Shown in pieces: positions 38,009-52,559 of a stretch of 64,000 nt of DNA. The stretch is from an uncultured Prevotellaceae bacterium. GTDB lineage: Bacteria > Bacteroidota > Bacteroidia > Bacteroidales > Bacteroidaceae. The DNA lies in assembly GCA_946415645.1 (NCBI GenBank), contig CAMKTJ010000002.1, forward strand, positions 1-64,000. The letters run 5' to 3'. Under the pieces are notes generated by a model. The model saw nothing but the letters and a program-made list of their open reading frames with translations, did no database searches and had not been told where the DNA came from. A program made the translations under genes and the position numbers. How positions within the stretch are numbered: position 1 is the stretch's first letter; every line of letters starts with the position of its first letter.

Positions 38009-39349
38009 TTATCTCTTTTCCATCATACTCTCCACAATTGGTTTTCTTAGGCTCAGCCATGCTGGTATCAGGGCTGAGAGTAGGTTCAGCACCAGAACAG
38101 CGGCGAAGGCACCTACAAAGAGTAGGGGAGCAAAGAGCATCTCGCCTGTTACTATGGGTGCTGAACCCAACGTATGGTAGTCAAAGAACATACCTAAGAT
38201 CTCTGTTCGCATGCCGTAGATGGCTGACCATGAAACAGTCAGACCTATAATGCCGCCGATGCTTGTTAGTACCAGATTTTCGGCTATTACCTGATTGAGC
38301 AGTGTACGGCTTCGTGCACCAAAGGTCTTGCGTATCGCCATCTCTGCCGTACGGCGCTCCATCCTTCCTGCTACAATGCCGCAGAGGTTCAGGGCTGGCA
38401 CAAAGAGTAGGATAAATAATATACCGGCAAAATGTTTGATGATTTGCCAGTTTGTGCTTTCAGACATTACGCTTTTTTCTTTCTCTGTTCTTAGAACATG
38501 TATTGGGTGTATTTCCATATGCTCTGTCAGAGAAACCTTTCCCTTTACACTATCATTAATGTATTCATTATGTGCCAGAATCTGCTCATGGTTCATTTCA
38601 ATTTTTTTTGCAATACCGTCCAGTTCCTTCTTCAAGGCCTTTAGATGTTTGGTATCCTTCACAGTAGCAACAATACAAGTACATCCCGTGTAACTAGCAA
38701 AATGATCAGGAGCTGTGTATGGGTAAAAAATATCAGCATAGCTATCTGGCGTCAGTTGACTGGTGCAGCGTACTACACCCACTACACGCAACTTTGGCCC
38801 GTCAACTATCTCTACAACCTTCCCCAATGGTTTTGCATTCTTACCGAACATCATTTCCGCAAAGGCATCTGTTATGACGCAGACTTTCTCTGCATACTCT
38901 TCTTCCTGCTTTGTAAAAGGGCGACCGCTAATGAACTTATAATCATATATCTTAAAGAAGTCTGTGCTATTCTTGTTGACAATGGCTTCAATATAATTGT
39001 CTTTACCCAGTACAATGGTTTTTTGGCAACCATCATCGTTTTTCCCTCTTCCACAGGCCAGTTCTGTAGGCGAGCAGTATTCTATGTTAGGACTGTTTCT
39101 GAACCACTCTTCATAAGCCATATACCCGAAATATGTTAGACAACTTTTCATATCTGCCTTTATTTCGATACCATTAAAGTACACTGTGCGCATGCGGTTC
39201 ACCTCAGGATAGATGGGTGCCAGCTTAATGTAATAAACTACTGCCATCACCATGGTAAAAGCTATTGCCATTGCCGTTCCCGCAATGTGTATGGCGGAGA
39301 ATAGTTTCTCCTCCTTCATCATCAACAATACCTGTCTAATAATTCTCAT
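38009..39349 (-). CDS. ABC transporter permease, type B
   Basis: Ends near-identical to 35110-36465 with a diverged middle. Confidence 0.85.
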   Translation of the reverse strand: MRIIRQVLLMMKEEKLFSAIHIAGTAMAIAFTMVMAVVYYIKLAPIYPEVNRMRTVYFNGIEIKADMKSCLTYFGYMAYEEWFRNSPNIEYCSPTELACGRGKNDDGCQKTIVLGKDNYIEAIVNKNSTDFFKIYDYKFISGRPFTKQEEEYAEKVCVITDAFAEMMFGKNAKPLGKVVEIVDGPKLRVVGVVRCTSQLTPDSYADIFYPYTAPDHFASYTGCTCIVATVKDTKHLKALKKELDGIAKKIEMNHEQILAHNEYINDSVKGKVSLTEHMEIHPIHVLRTEKEKSVMSESTNWQIIKHFAGILFILLFVPALNLCGIVAGRMERRTAEMAIRKTFGARSRTLLNQVIAENLVLTSIGGIIGLTVSWSAIYGMRTEILGMFFDYHTLGSAPIVTGEMLFAPLLFVGAFAAVLVLNLLSALIPAWLSLRKPIVESMMEKR

Positions 39350-39377
39350 ATTCTCTTTTTATCGTTATTTCCGTTTT

Positions 39378-39437
39378 AGCCGCCTTCGATATTTCGTTAT
39401 ATCGTTATAACGTTATTTCGATATTCTTTGGCGGCCT
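39378..39437. repeat. 8-bp-period palindromic element, copy 4
   Basis: agccgccttcgatatttcgttatatcgttataacgttatttcgatattctttggcggcct. Confidence 0.85.
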
Positions 39438-39525
39438 CCCTATAAGGGACGCTGTGTGTCACCTACTATATAGCAAGAACCGTGCCAAACTTGTAACTAC
39501 TTGATTTTCAGTATGGGCTAAAAAT

Positions 39526-39572
39526 AAAGTGTCCATTTCCGGACACTTTACTGTCCATAAATGGACACTTTT
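39526..39572. promoter_or_regulatory. Two tandem inverted repeats AGTGTCC-n-GGACACT with about 21-22 bp period
   Basis: aaagtgtccatttccggacactttactgtccataaatggacactttt. Confidence 0.55.
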
Positions 39573-39727
39573 CAATCTTTCTCACACGGATTCCTGTTTT
39601 AACGTAAACGATAACGTAAACGTAAACTATTTTCTTCACGCGGATCTCAAAGTTATTCGCTTCTATAAAAAATCTTTACATTTTGTAGTATAGACCTATA
39701 TGCCCATGAACAAACACTATTTTCGTT

Positions 39728-39796
39728 CGTTGCAAAAACTATTTTTGCCGCTTGCGAAAGCCATTTTTGCATGTTGCAAAAGCCAGTCTTGCAAGA
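39728..39796. promoter_or_regulatory. Three tandem TTGCAAAA…TTTTTGC inverted repeats with about 21-22 bp period
   Basis: cgttgcaaaaactatttttgc / cgcttgcgaaagccatttttgc / atgttgcaaaagccagtcttgc. Confidence 0.5.
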
Positions 39797-39947
39797 GCCC
39801 TCCCCAGAATACCTTCTGAGCCACATTTTTGTTAAGAGTCGTAAAATCAGACAAAAATACGTAACTAATCAAAAATCATTACAAAATTATTGTAATACTG
39901 ACGTCAAAATAAACGTAAATTTGTGTACGTTTACGTTAAAAAGAAAG

Positions 39948-40421
39948 CTACTTCCAGAAGCGGGAGGTGATGTTTACCTGCTGGTTCTCTGATCCTTTGT
40001 GTTCAATGCGCCAAAGGATCTGGTTGGTAGTGGGGGAGTTAAGGGGACCTGACTTCTCGGAATAATGACCGATCTTCAGGTAATCCAGGTTACTGAGTTC
40101 AATGGCAGAGTTCACCTCGTCCGCACCGCTATACCAGGCTGTACGGACATCTGTGTTCTCCTTTACCCACTGGGCAAGGGTGTTAATCTCCTCAGGTGCC
40201 TGGTCGCCACCCATAAAACATACGCAGGAAATGCCTACGTGATCTGTAAGCAGGGTGGAAAGGGAAGAAACGGACAGTGGCTCCCCCACATCGTCCCAAA
40301 GGTATTTGCTATGACAACCTTTGCAACGAATGGGGCAGCCACTGATACTGATGGCCAAAGTAATCTCGTCGGGAATCTCGGCAAAGACTTCCTTTGTGTC
40401 TACATACTTTAGCATGGGCAT
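39948..40421 (-). CDS. nrdG: Anaerobic ribonucleoside-triphosphate reductase activating protein (radical SAM)
   Basis: CPIRCKGCHSKYLW; overlaps the nrdD stop. Confidence 0.92.
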   Translation of the reverse strand: MPMLKYVDTKEVFAEIPDEITLAISISGCPIRCKGCHSKYLWDDVGEPLSVSSLSTLLTDHVGISCVCFMGGDQAPEEINTLAQWVKENTDVRTAWYSGADEVNSAIELSNLDYLKIGHYSEKSGPLNSPTTNQILWRIEHKGSENQQVNITSRFWK

Positions 40422-42580
40422 TACTGCAGGTTACAACTGTAGGTACGTTTGGCAGCCTCTATCTGACGGTCCTTGCCAAAGGCTGGAATAGGACGCAGGT
40501 AGCCAATGATACGTGTGTACTGTGTAATATCAGATGAACCGCAGCAGGGGCATACGTCAATAGGCTTCTTGATGATATGTCCGCAAGCCTCGCACTTAGA
40601 GTTGGGAATGTTGAAAGTGTAGTACGAGGTGCCGTTCTTGATAGCGAAGTCAATGAGCTTGAGGTACTGCTCCTTGGTCAGGTGATCCTGTAGGTTACAA
40701 TGCAGGGCGCTTCCACCATCAGTGTACTGATAGGTCTGCTTGCCGTGCAGGATGAACTTATCCAGAACGCGGGTATCATCATGTGCATCGTAGAAGTATG
40801 AGTTGTAGAGGTTCTCGTCCTCAGGAACCCAATAGCCGTCTGCCTTGTCCCAACGGTAGTTCTTACCGCCCAGACCCTCGGCAGGCACCACTTCGCTGTT
40901 GAACAGGAAGGGACGCTTCTTGTCGTTGATGCTATGCTGCTTGTTCTGCTCCTTGATGGTGCCCAGGATTACCTGCAGGAACTCTATGTACTGAGGATTG
41001 TTTCCTACTGTCAGCCCCAGGAAGCGGGCAGCTTCGTTAAGACCGTTGATACCAATGGTGCTATAGAGCTTGCTAATGAAGATGTAACCACCGTTGGAAG
41101 CGGCAAACATCTTGCGATCCTCCATCTCATAGAGCATGGTCTTGTAGGCAATGTGATACTTGTACACACGCTCCAGTATATTGGTAATGTACAGGCGCAG
41201 GAAGGCGTAGAAGTTATGGTCGCCCTCGGTACCTGAGATGGTACGCTTGGCATCCTGAACAATACGGTTGATGTTGAGCGTGATAACATTGCAGGAACCG
41301 GTCATTACACCTGTCAAACCACTGGTGGGGTTGAAGGTATTCTCGGTTAGCTCGTTCTTAAGACGGCAACATGATGCCAAACTGTCTGCACTGTCGCTGA
41401 TATAGGTGAAGAAGGAGTGTCCCTCGGCATACATCTGAGCAGTGAATTCCTTGTAGTCTTTGTCGATGATATCGCCTGTTTTGGGGTCATATACCATTGC
41501 CATGGTCTCAACTGGGAAAGTGAGTACCTGCTTCAGACGCAGCTGGTTGAACCATCTCATGAACATACGCTGTAAGGTGTCAATAGCCTTCCACTCAGGT
41601 CGTGTGCCATCGGGGTAGCAGAAGTCGCCGAACAGTGACTCGAAGTATGTATGGTCATAATAGCTGACGTTGGTAAAGGGCGACTGATAGCTGCGGTTAC
41701 CGGCAGGTTGGTTGATACCCCACACAAACTGCTTGAAAGCCTTGACGATGTTGTCACGTACGGTACGCTGCTTCAGACAGCTGTCAGTAGTGGTGATATC
41801 GTCCAGGTGATTGTACCAATCGGCACCGAACTCGCCTACAATGTAGTAGTTCAGTACAATGAAGTACTCACCAAATGCCACAGCACCCTTACACTGTGAT
41901 GAAAGCAGGAAGGTAAGGTTGGTAATCTGGCCGCTGAATGACTGAAGGTCGTTTGGAGGTCCAGGGGTTACACCGTCAATATTACCTACGCCGTCCGTCA
42001 TAAGAGGGTAGAGGCTGACAGCCATACAGTACTGCTTCAGTACAGGGGTGCTGGCCTCATCGTGCGTATATATAATATGGTGGTTCAGATCCTGCTCATA
42101 TTGCTTGGCTACCTCAGGGAACATCTGGTTCAGCTTGTCCTTCATACGTTGACGCTGGATGACGCGGTTTGTAGTCTTGTAGACTTCGCCCTCCAAGTTG
42201 GCAACATTCTTCATGGTAACGTTAGCGTTGGCATCTGTCTCGCTGGCAGTAGCAGCATTATCAGCTGTCTGGCTGTACTCGTTCATGTAGTCGATACGCT
42301 CCTTGATGAAACGTGCCTCGGCATGCTGCTGACGGTAAAGTATATATGATTTTGCCTCGGCATAATAGCCGTTCTGCATCAATGCAAACTCTACACGGTT
42401 CTGGATCTCCTCTACGGTGAATCCGTCACGCACTGAAATACTCTCGCTAAGGTCTGTGGCTACGCTGTTAATCTTTTCCTCATCCCAACTAGATACCGAT
42501 TGAAAAGCGCCTATTATGGCATTTTTGATTTTTTGTCTGTTGAACTCCTCTTTGGAGCCGTCTCTTTTTATGACAATCAT
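40421..42580 (-). CDS. nrdD: Anaerobic ribonucleoside-triphosphate reductase
   Basis: N-terminal ATP cone, C-terminal CEACGH…CPCCGSS zinc site and RIIGYLRP glycyl-radical region. Confidence 0.95.
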   Translation of the reverse strand: MIVIKRDGSKEEFNRQKIKNAIIGAFQSVSSWDEEKINSVATDLSESISVRDGFTVEEIQNRVEFALMQNGYYAEAKSYILYRQQHAEARFIKERIDYMNEYSQTADNAATASETDANANVTMKNVANLEGEVYKTTNRVIQRQRMKDKLNQMFPEVAKQYEQDLNHHIIYTHDEASTPVLKQYCMAVSLYPLMTDGVGNIDGVTPGPPNDLQSFSGQITNLTFLLSSQCKGAVAFGEYFIVLNYYIVGEFGADWYNHLDDITTTDSCLKQRTVRDNIVKAFKQFVWGINQPAGNRSYQSPFTNVSYYDHTYFESLFGDFCYPDGTRPEWKAIDTLQRMFMRWFNQLRLKQVLTFPVETMAMVYDPKTGDIIDKDYKEFTAQMYAEGHSFFTYISDSADSLASCCRLKNELTENTFNPTSGLTGVMTGSCNVITLNINRIVQDAKRTISGTEGDHNFYAFLRLYITNILERVYKYHIAYKTMLYEMEDRKMFAASNGGYIFISKLYSTIGINGLNEAARFLGLTVGNNPQYIEFLQVILGTIKEQNKQHSINDKKRPFLFNSEVVPAEGLGGKNYRWDKADGYWVPEDENLYNSYFYDAHDDTRVLDKFILHGKQTYQYTDGGSALHCNLQDHLTKEQYLKLIDFAIKNGTSYYTFNIPNSKCEACGHIIKKPIDVCPCCGSSDITQYTRIIGYLRPIPAFGKDRQIEAAKRTYSCNLQ

Positions 42581-42705
42581 GGAGTTAGTGTAATTATTGT
42601 TGTTGCATTTAGTTTGTTAATTGAAAAATTCCGTTCGATAAGAACGTTTGCAAATTTATGTAAAATTGCCCATTAAACCAAAATATTTGAGGTGTTTTTT
42701 CGAAA

Positions 42706-42744
42706 AAAAAAGAAGGGCACTCAGACGGCTCTGAATGCTCTTCT
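42706..42744 (-). terminator. Rho-independent terminator downstream of the DUF4491 gene
   Basis: Minus strand: AGAAGAGCATTCAGAGCCGTCTGAGTGCCCTTCTTTTTTTTT. Confidence 0.7.
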
Positions 42745-42779
42745 AAAATTTGTTCCTTGGGTCGTTCGGATAAATCCGA

Positions 42780-43076
42780 TTATTCCGATGAATCGGCTCT
42801 TTTTGGGTTCTTTGGGAACCAACCTTTGCGAACACGCTCGCGTTGCTGAAAGAGCTCCAAAATGCTCCAAAGAGCAGAGCAACCGGTCACTCCCAGCACG
42901 GCTGCGATGAGTGTGTTGGAAACGAACAGAGAAGCTATGAGCAACAGGGTTCCAACTACGGCAAAGAGCGGCCAGCATTTTACGCCCCAATAATACTCTG
43001 ACTTAATAACAATAGGGTGAAACATTCCTATAATAAGGAACGTTGCAACTGCTATGATCAATCCTTGAAAATACAT
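42780..43076 (-). CDS. DUF4491 family small membrane protein
   Basis: MYFQGLIIAVATFLIIGMFHPIVIKSEYYWG…. Confidence 0.75.
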   Translation of the reverse strand: MYFQGLIIAVATFLIIGMFHPIVIKSEYYWGVKCWPLFAVVGTLLLIASLFVSNTLIAAVLGVTGCSALWSILELFQQRERVRKGWFPKNPKRADSSE

Positions 43077-43080
43077 TCCG

Positions 43081-43117
43081 ATTAGCGGTTAGAGGTTAAT
43101 GGTTAGCGGTTAGCGTA
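43081..43117. repeat. GGTTAGN heptamer array at the 3' end of the CbiG-type gene
   Basis: attagcggttagaggttaatggttagcggttagcg. Confidence 0.9.
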
Positions 43118-43125
43118 ACTATGCA

Positions 43126-44433
43126 CTATGAATTAACCTCAACTCCCGGTGTAACGTGGTAACGCATATTCTCCTTATCAAGGAGGGGCTGCTCCTGCTG
43201 GAATTCCGAGCTTTGGGTAGGCTCGCCTACAACCAGACGTACTACCTGCAGTCCTCTCTTGTAATATTCCTGCATGAGCTGGAGTCGCTCCTGAGGTTTC
43301 ATGTTCTCAGCAGCACGGACCGTACAGCCCTTCTTGGCATAGTGCGTAAGACGTTCTGATACCGCATCTGAGGGGTAGAGGATGAGGTCGGCCTGCTGCA
43401 GGAAACGCATACCGCGTACGGTAACAAGGTCGGGGTCGCCAGCTCCGCCTCCTACATACTCTATATGACCACCCAGCTGAGCCTCGCGTGAGATGGAAAC
43501 GCTGACCTCACAGACATCATCCAACTCCTTCTTCTCCATCAACAAGGGGCCGTACGTTGCAGCACATGCCTCGCTGATGCATGCGGCATTCTCTTCTTCC
43601 TCGTGGATAACAAGCTGTGCCCAAGGGAAGGCCATCAGAAGGGACTTCACGAGCAGTTCATCAGCTTTCTGAGGAACGGTATCAATTGTGGCGATACTCT
43701 TCTCGGAGAGATTATGCTCGTGCAGGAGGTCGCGAATTTTACGTGGCAGCTCTCCGGCAGGACACTCACGGACGCATCCCAAGCCCAAATGCAGAACGGG
43801 TGGACGGTACAGAACGGATTTGCTGAACTTCTGTATGGTGGGGTTCCAGAACGGACTGACAGCAAGGAGCAGGCTATCGGGATCCTGCTGTACTTCTGTA
43901 TCGAAGTACTGAACATGGGCAGGACAGGTGCGCTTCATGTAGTCAACTCCACGACCACCACGAACATCCAACTTCAGAATGGTAGGCTTGCCTCCCACAA
44001 AGTGGAAGATAATGTGATTCATACGACCGTCACGATGCTCCTCCTGCCAACCGAAGTGCGGGGCCAGGGTATCCAAGCCCCAGAGTCCATCGTTATCGCT
44101 CTCTGTGGTGATGACAGGTTCGCAACCTAAGATACGGGCTACACGGCGGGTAAGCTTGTTGGCGCCGCCTACATGTCCGCTCAGTACACTTACCACATAG
44201 TTACCGGCGCTGTTAACACAGATAACGGCAGGGTCTGAAACCTTGTTCTTGACAAAAGGCGCAATGGTACGCACACAAATACCCATGGCGCCGACGAAGA
44301 TCAGAGCCTCGTTGCGCGAGAAGATATTTGAGGCAAAGGCTTTAACAGGAAGCAGATGAGATTCAGGAATCTCCTTCAACAGTCTCTGTGCAATCTCTCT
44401 GCCTGCATCAGTAGCATAAATAATCTGGATCAT
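43126..44433 (-). CDS. cbiG: CbiG-like cobalt-precorrin-5A hydrolase fused to a truncated CobM/CbiF-like tetrapyrrole methylase
   Basis: FVGAMGICVRTIAPFVKNKVSDPAVICVN (CbiG); EYVGGGAGDPDLVTVRGMRFLQQADLILY (methylase); ends YHVTPGVEVNS*. Confidence 0.8.
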   Translation of the reverse strand: MIQIIYATDAGREIAQRLLKEIPESHLLPVKAFASNIFSRNEALIFVGAMGICVRTIAPFVKNKVSDPAVICVNSAGNYVVSVLSGHVGGANKLTRRVARILGCEPVITTESDNDGLWGLDTLAPHFGWQEEHRDGRMNHIIFHFVGGKPTILKLDVRGGRGVDYMKRTCPAHVQYFDTEVQQDPDSLLLAVSPFWNPTIQKFSKSVLYRPPVLHLGLGCVRECPAGELPRKIRDLLHEHNLSEKSIATIDTVPQKADELLVKSLLMAFPWAQLVIHEEEENAACISEACAATYGPLLMEKKELDDVCEVSVSISREAQLGGHIEYVGGGAGDPDLVTVRGMRFLQQADLILYPSDAVSERLTHYAKKGCTVRAAENMKPQERLQLMQEYYKRGLQVVRLVVGEPTQSSEFQQEQPLLDKENMRYHVTPGVEVNS

Positions 44434-44517
44434 ATTTTTGTTATTTTCTATTGTTTCAATTAAGAATTATGATTTGGCTTTTATTTGCAATCTTATAATC
44501 TTATAATTTTTGAATTT

Positions 44518-49107
<4,590 letters not shown>

Positions 49108-49235
49108 TTATTCAGGATGCAAAGATAAGAAATATTTCTATATTCTGCTAATAATGATTATCAATTTGTCTATTTATCAACAAATCCTATACAAAAAGTG
49201 TTATTAATTTGTGAAGATAGGCAACAATAAGATGA

Positions 49236-49985
49236 CTATAACACCTTAATGCTCAGTTTTTGACGGAACATCTCTCTGATTTCGTTCAGACGTTCAGGCT
49301 GCAAGGGGGGAATGCCTTCCAAAGGATAGGGGATGCCCATATTCTTGTACTTGGCTTCGCCTAAGATGTGATAGCCCAACAGCTCTACGCGCTCTACGCA
49401 ACTATACTTTGAGATGTAGTCTATAACGGCCTGAAGACGCTCGTCGTTATCCGTGATAGTGGGCACAACCACGTGACGTATCCACGTAGGCTTGCCTATC
49501 TCTTGCAGATACTCCATCCAGCTATGGTTATTCTGACGTGTAGCACCTGTATAAGATTTATGCAGACTATCATCAAGGGTCTTAATGTCCAGCATCACCA
49601 GGTCTGTATAGTCCATTACAGCCTTGGTCTTGTCATTGAAGATAGCGCCTGAGGTATCCAGGCATGTATGTATGCCCTGTTCTTTACAGAGGCGGAAGAA
49701 TTCGCGAAGGAACTCAGCCTGCATCAATGGCTCGCCACCAGTAGCTGTCACACCACCGGTACGGATGAAGTTCTTGTAGCGCAAGACCTCCTGTAGCAAC
49801 TCCTCGGGTGTAAACACACCAGCTCCCTTACCATTGTTGGCATTGCCTTCTAACTCTGCCGACCATGTATCTGGGTTATGGCAGAACTGACATCTGAGGG
49901 GACATCCCTGAAAGAATACCACAAAGCGGATGCCGGGGCCGTCTACGGTCCCAAAGGATTCCAGTTGATTGATGCGGGCAGTCAT
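49236..49985 (-). CDS. pflA: Pyruvate formate-lyase activating enzyme
   Basis: ESFGTVDGPGIRFVVFFQGCPLRCQFCHNPDTW; start moved from 50024 because MPLAPCPI is repeat-derived. Confidence 0.95.
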   Translation of the reverse strand: MTARINQLESFGTVDGPGIRFVVFFQGCPLRCQFCHNPDTWSAELEGNANNGKGAGVFTPEELLQEVLRYKNFIRTGGVTATGGEPLMQAEFLREFFRLCKEQGIHTCLDTSGAIFNDKTKAVMDYTDLVMLDIKTLDDSLHKSYTGATRQNNHSWMEYLQEIGKPTWIRHVVVPTITDNDERLQAVIDYISKYSCVERVELLGYHILGEAKYKNMGIPYPLEGIPPLQPERLNEIREMFRQKLSIKVL

Positions 49986-50003
49986 GTTTAGTTTATTTAT
50001 AAT

Positions 50004-50033
50004 GGGGCAAGGGGCGAGGGGCAAGGGGCAAGA
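50004..50033. repeat. GGGGCAA heptamer array upstream of pflA
   Basis: ggggcaaggggcgaggggcaaggggcaaga. Confidence 0.95.
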
Positions 50034-50119
50034 GAAATGTTATAGACAGTGTTCTTCTGTCAACTTTTTACTATTCTCTTGCTCCTTGCTCCCTGCCCCT
50101 TGCTTCTATAAAGGTTGTA

Positions 50120-52360
50120 TTACATGCAGTGGTTGATAGTACGGCTCAGTACATCCAGCTGTTGCTCACGAGTCAACTTAACAAAGTTAACAGCGTAGCC
50201 GCTGACACGGATAGTAAGCTGAGGATACTTCTCGGGATGCTCCATAGCATCAACCAAAAGCTCACGGTCGAACACGTTCACATTCAGGTGCTGGCCACCG
50301 TCGGGAGCGAAGTAACCGTCCATCATGTTAACAAGGTTCTCTGTCTGTGTCTCGCGATCCTTACCCAGTGCGCTGGGGCTGATAGCGAAGGTGTAAGAGA
50401 TACCGTCCTTGCTGTGGTGGAAGGGCAGCTTAGCTACAGAAGCCAGGGCTGCTACGGCACCCTTCATATCACGAGAGTTCATGGGGTTGGCACCGGGAGC
50501 GAAGGGAACACCCTTCTTACGACCGTCAGGAGTAGCACCGGTGTTACGTCCGTAAACTACGTTAGAAGTGATAGTCAGCAGTGACTGAGTGGGGATAGCA
50601 TCACGGTATGTACGGTGCTGACGCAGGTACTCCATGAACTTCTCTGTCAGCATAACGGCAATCTGGTCGGTCTCGTCGTAGTTGTTACCGAAGGGAACAT
50701 ACTCGCCCTCTTCAATCTTGTAGTCAACAGCCAGACCAGTCTCGTCGCGGATGATGCGAACCTTGCAGTTCTTCATAGCAGCGATAGAGTCTGTTACGAT
50801 AGAAAGACCGGCGATACCTGTAGCACGTGTACGCTGAACATCACCATCATGCAGAGCCATCTCGAATGCCTCGTAGTCATACTTATCGTGCATGTAGTGA
50901 ATAATCTTCAGTGCATTAACGTAGGTTCTTGCCAACCAGCTCATCATCTGGTCGAAGCGGGGCCAGAACTCCTCGAAGGTGAGGTAATCACCCTTGATGG
51001 GGCTGAAGCGTGGACCAACCTGCTGGCCAGACATCTCATCACGACCACCATTGATAGCGTACAGCATACACTTAGCCAAATTAGCACGGGCGCCGAAGAA
51101 CTGCATCTGCTTACCAATCTTCATGGGGCTTACGCAGCAAGCGATTCCGTAGTCGTCACCCAACTCAGGACGCATCAGGTCGTCATTCTCATACTGGATA
51201 GCGCTGGTGTCCATAGAAACCTTAGCACAGAACTTCTTCCAAGGCTCGGGCAGACGAGAACTCCACAGAACAGTCAAGTTAGGTTCGGGTGAAGGACCCA
51301 TATTATATAAGGTATGCAGCAGACGGAAGTCGGTCTTGGTAACCATGTTACGTCCGTCAACACCCATACCACCTACGCTGGTAGTAGCCCAGATGGGGTC
51401 ACCACTGAAGAGGTCGTTGTACTCGGGAGTACGCAGGAAGCGAACGATACGCAGCTTCATAACCAACTGGTCAATCATCTCCTGAGCCTCAGCCTCAGTG
51501 ATAAGACCCTTCTTCAGGTCGCGCTGGATAAAGATATCAAGGAAAGCACTAACACGACCGAAGCTCATGGCAGCACCGTCCTGATCCTTAACAGCACCCA
51601 GGTAACCGAAGTAAGTCCACTGGATAGCCTCGCGAGCGTTAGTAGCAGGCTTGGTTACATCGAAGCCGTAGTTAGCACACATGCGCTCGAACTCCTTCAG
51701 AGCGTTGATCTGATCAGTGATCTCCTCACGGCAACGTACAATCTCCTCGGTGAACTCGTTGATATCGATACGCTTGTGGAAGCGCTTCTTCTCCTCAATC
51801 AGGTTAGCAGTACCGTAGAGGGCGATACGACGGTAGTCACCGATGATACGACCACGACCGTAAGCATCGGGCAGACCAGTGATGATGTGAGCATGACGAG
51901 CAGCCTTGATATCATCATTGTAAGCTGAGAATACACCCTCGTTGTGAGTCTTGCGATACTTGGTGTAGATCTTCTTTGTCAGAGGATCCAACTCATAGCC
52001 GTAAGCCTTCAGCGCGTTCTCTACCATACGGATACCACCACGGGGGAAGATACCACGCTTCAGAGGAGCATCAGTCTGGAGACCTACAATTACTTCGTTA
52101 TCCTTGTCGATATAACCGGCGCCGTAAGCGTCAATACTCTGGGGAATAACAGTTTCTGCATCGTAAACGCCTTTCTCGCGCTCTACCTTAAACATCTCGG
52201 TCAGCTTGTCCCAAAGCTTCTTTGTCTTCTCGCTGGGACCTTCCAGGAACGACTCATCGCCATCATATGGCTCGTAGTTGTGCTGGATAAAATCGCGAAC
52301 ATCAATTTCACGCTTCCAGCTTGTTCCCTGGAAGTCGTTTTGCAAATTCTCTAACTTCAT
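50120..52360 (-). CDS. pflB: Formate C-acetyltransferase (pyruvate formate-lyase)
   Basis: [11 protein letters not shown] active-site Cys pair; C-terminal [12 protein letters not shown] glycyl-radical motif. Confidence 0.97.
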   Translation of the reverse strand: MKLENLQNDFQGTSWKREIDVRDFIQHNYEPYDGDESFLEGPSEKTKKLWDKLTEMFKVEREKGVYDAETVIPQSIDAYGAGYIDKDNEVIVGLQTDAPLKRGIFPRGGIRMVENALKAYGYELDPLTKKIYTKYRKTHNEGVFSAYNDDIKAARHAHIITGLPDAYGRGRIIGDYRRIALYGTANLIEEKKRFHKRIDINEFTEEIVRCREEITDQINALKEFERMCANYGFDVTKPATNAREAIQWTYFGYLGAVKDQDGAAMSFGRVSAFLDIFIQRDLKKGLITEAEAQEMIDQLVMKLRIVRFLRTPEYNDLFSGDPIWATTSVGGMGVDGRNMVTKTDFRLLHTLYNMGPSPEPNLTVLWSSRLPEPWKKFCAKVSMDTSAIQYENDDLMRPELGDDYGIACCVSPMKIGKQMQFFGARANLAKCMLYAINGGRDEMSGQQVGPRFSPIKGDYLTFEEFWPRFDQMMSWLARTYVNALKIIHYMHDKYDYEAFEMALHDGDVQRTRATGIAGLSIVTDSIAAMKNCKVRIIRDETGLAVDYKIEEGEYVPFGNNYDETDQIAVMLTEKFMEYLRQHRTYRDAIPTQSLLTITSNVVYGRNTGATPDGRKKGVPFAPGANPMNSRDMKGAVAALASVAKLPFHHSKDGISYTFAISPSALGKDRETQTENLVNMMDGYFAPDGGQHLNVNVFDRELLVDAMEHPEKYPQLTIRVSGYAVNFVKLTREQQLDVLSRTINHCM

Positions 52361-52559
52361 AGTTGGAAATTAAATCTCTCTTTATTATTGTAAAGTTATC
52401 CTTAAAAATCTCTTTCCTAAAAACGCGTGCAAAGGTACTGCTATTCTAGGTAAATACAAAATTAAACCCTTTATTTTTCTCGCTAGATGTCTTAAAATTG
52501 ATTTAAAACAATTACTTTTTCTCAACGCAAACGCTTGCGTTATCGTTTAGGTTAAATTA

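Noticed and set aside
36580-39349. Permeases as recent whole-gene duplicates made by the assembler
   Set aside because: Central regions differ substantially and intergenic elements differ, so they are genuine paralogues.
49986-50024. PflA N-terminal extension MPLAPCPIINKLN
   Set aside because: Encoded by GGGGCAA repeats; MTARINQLESFG is the conserved start.
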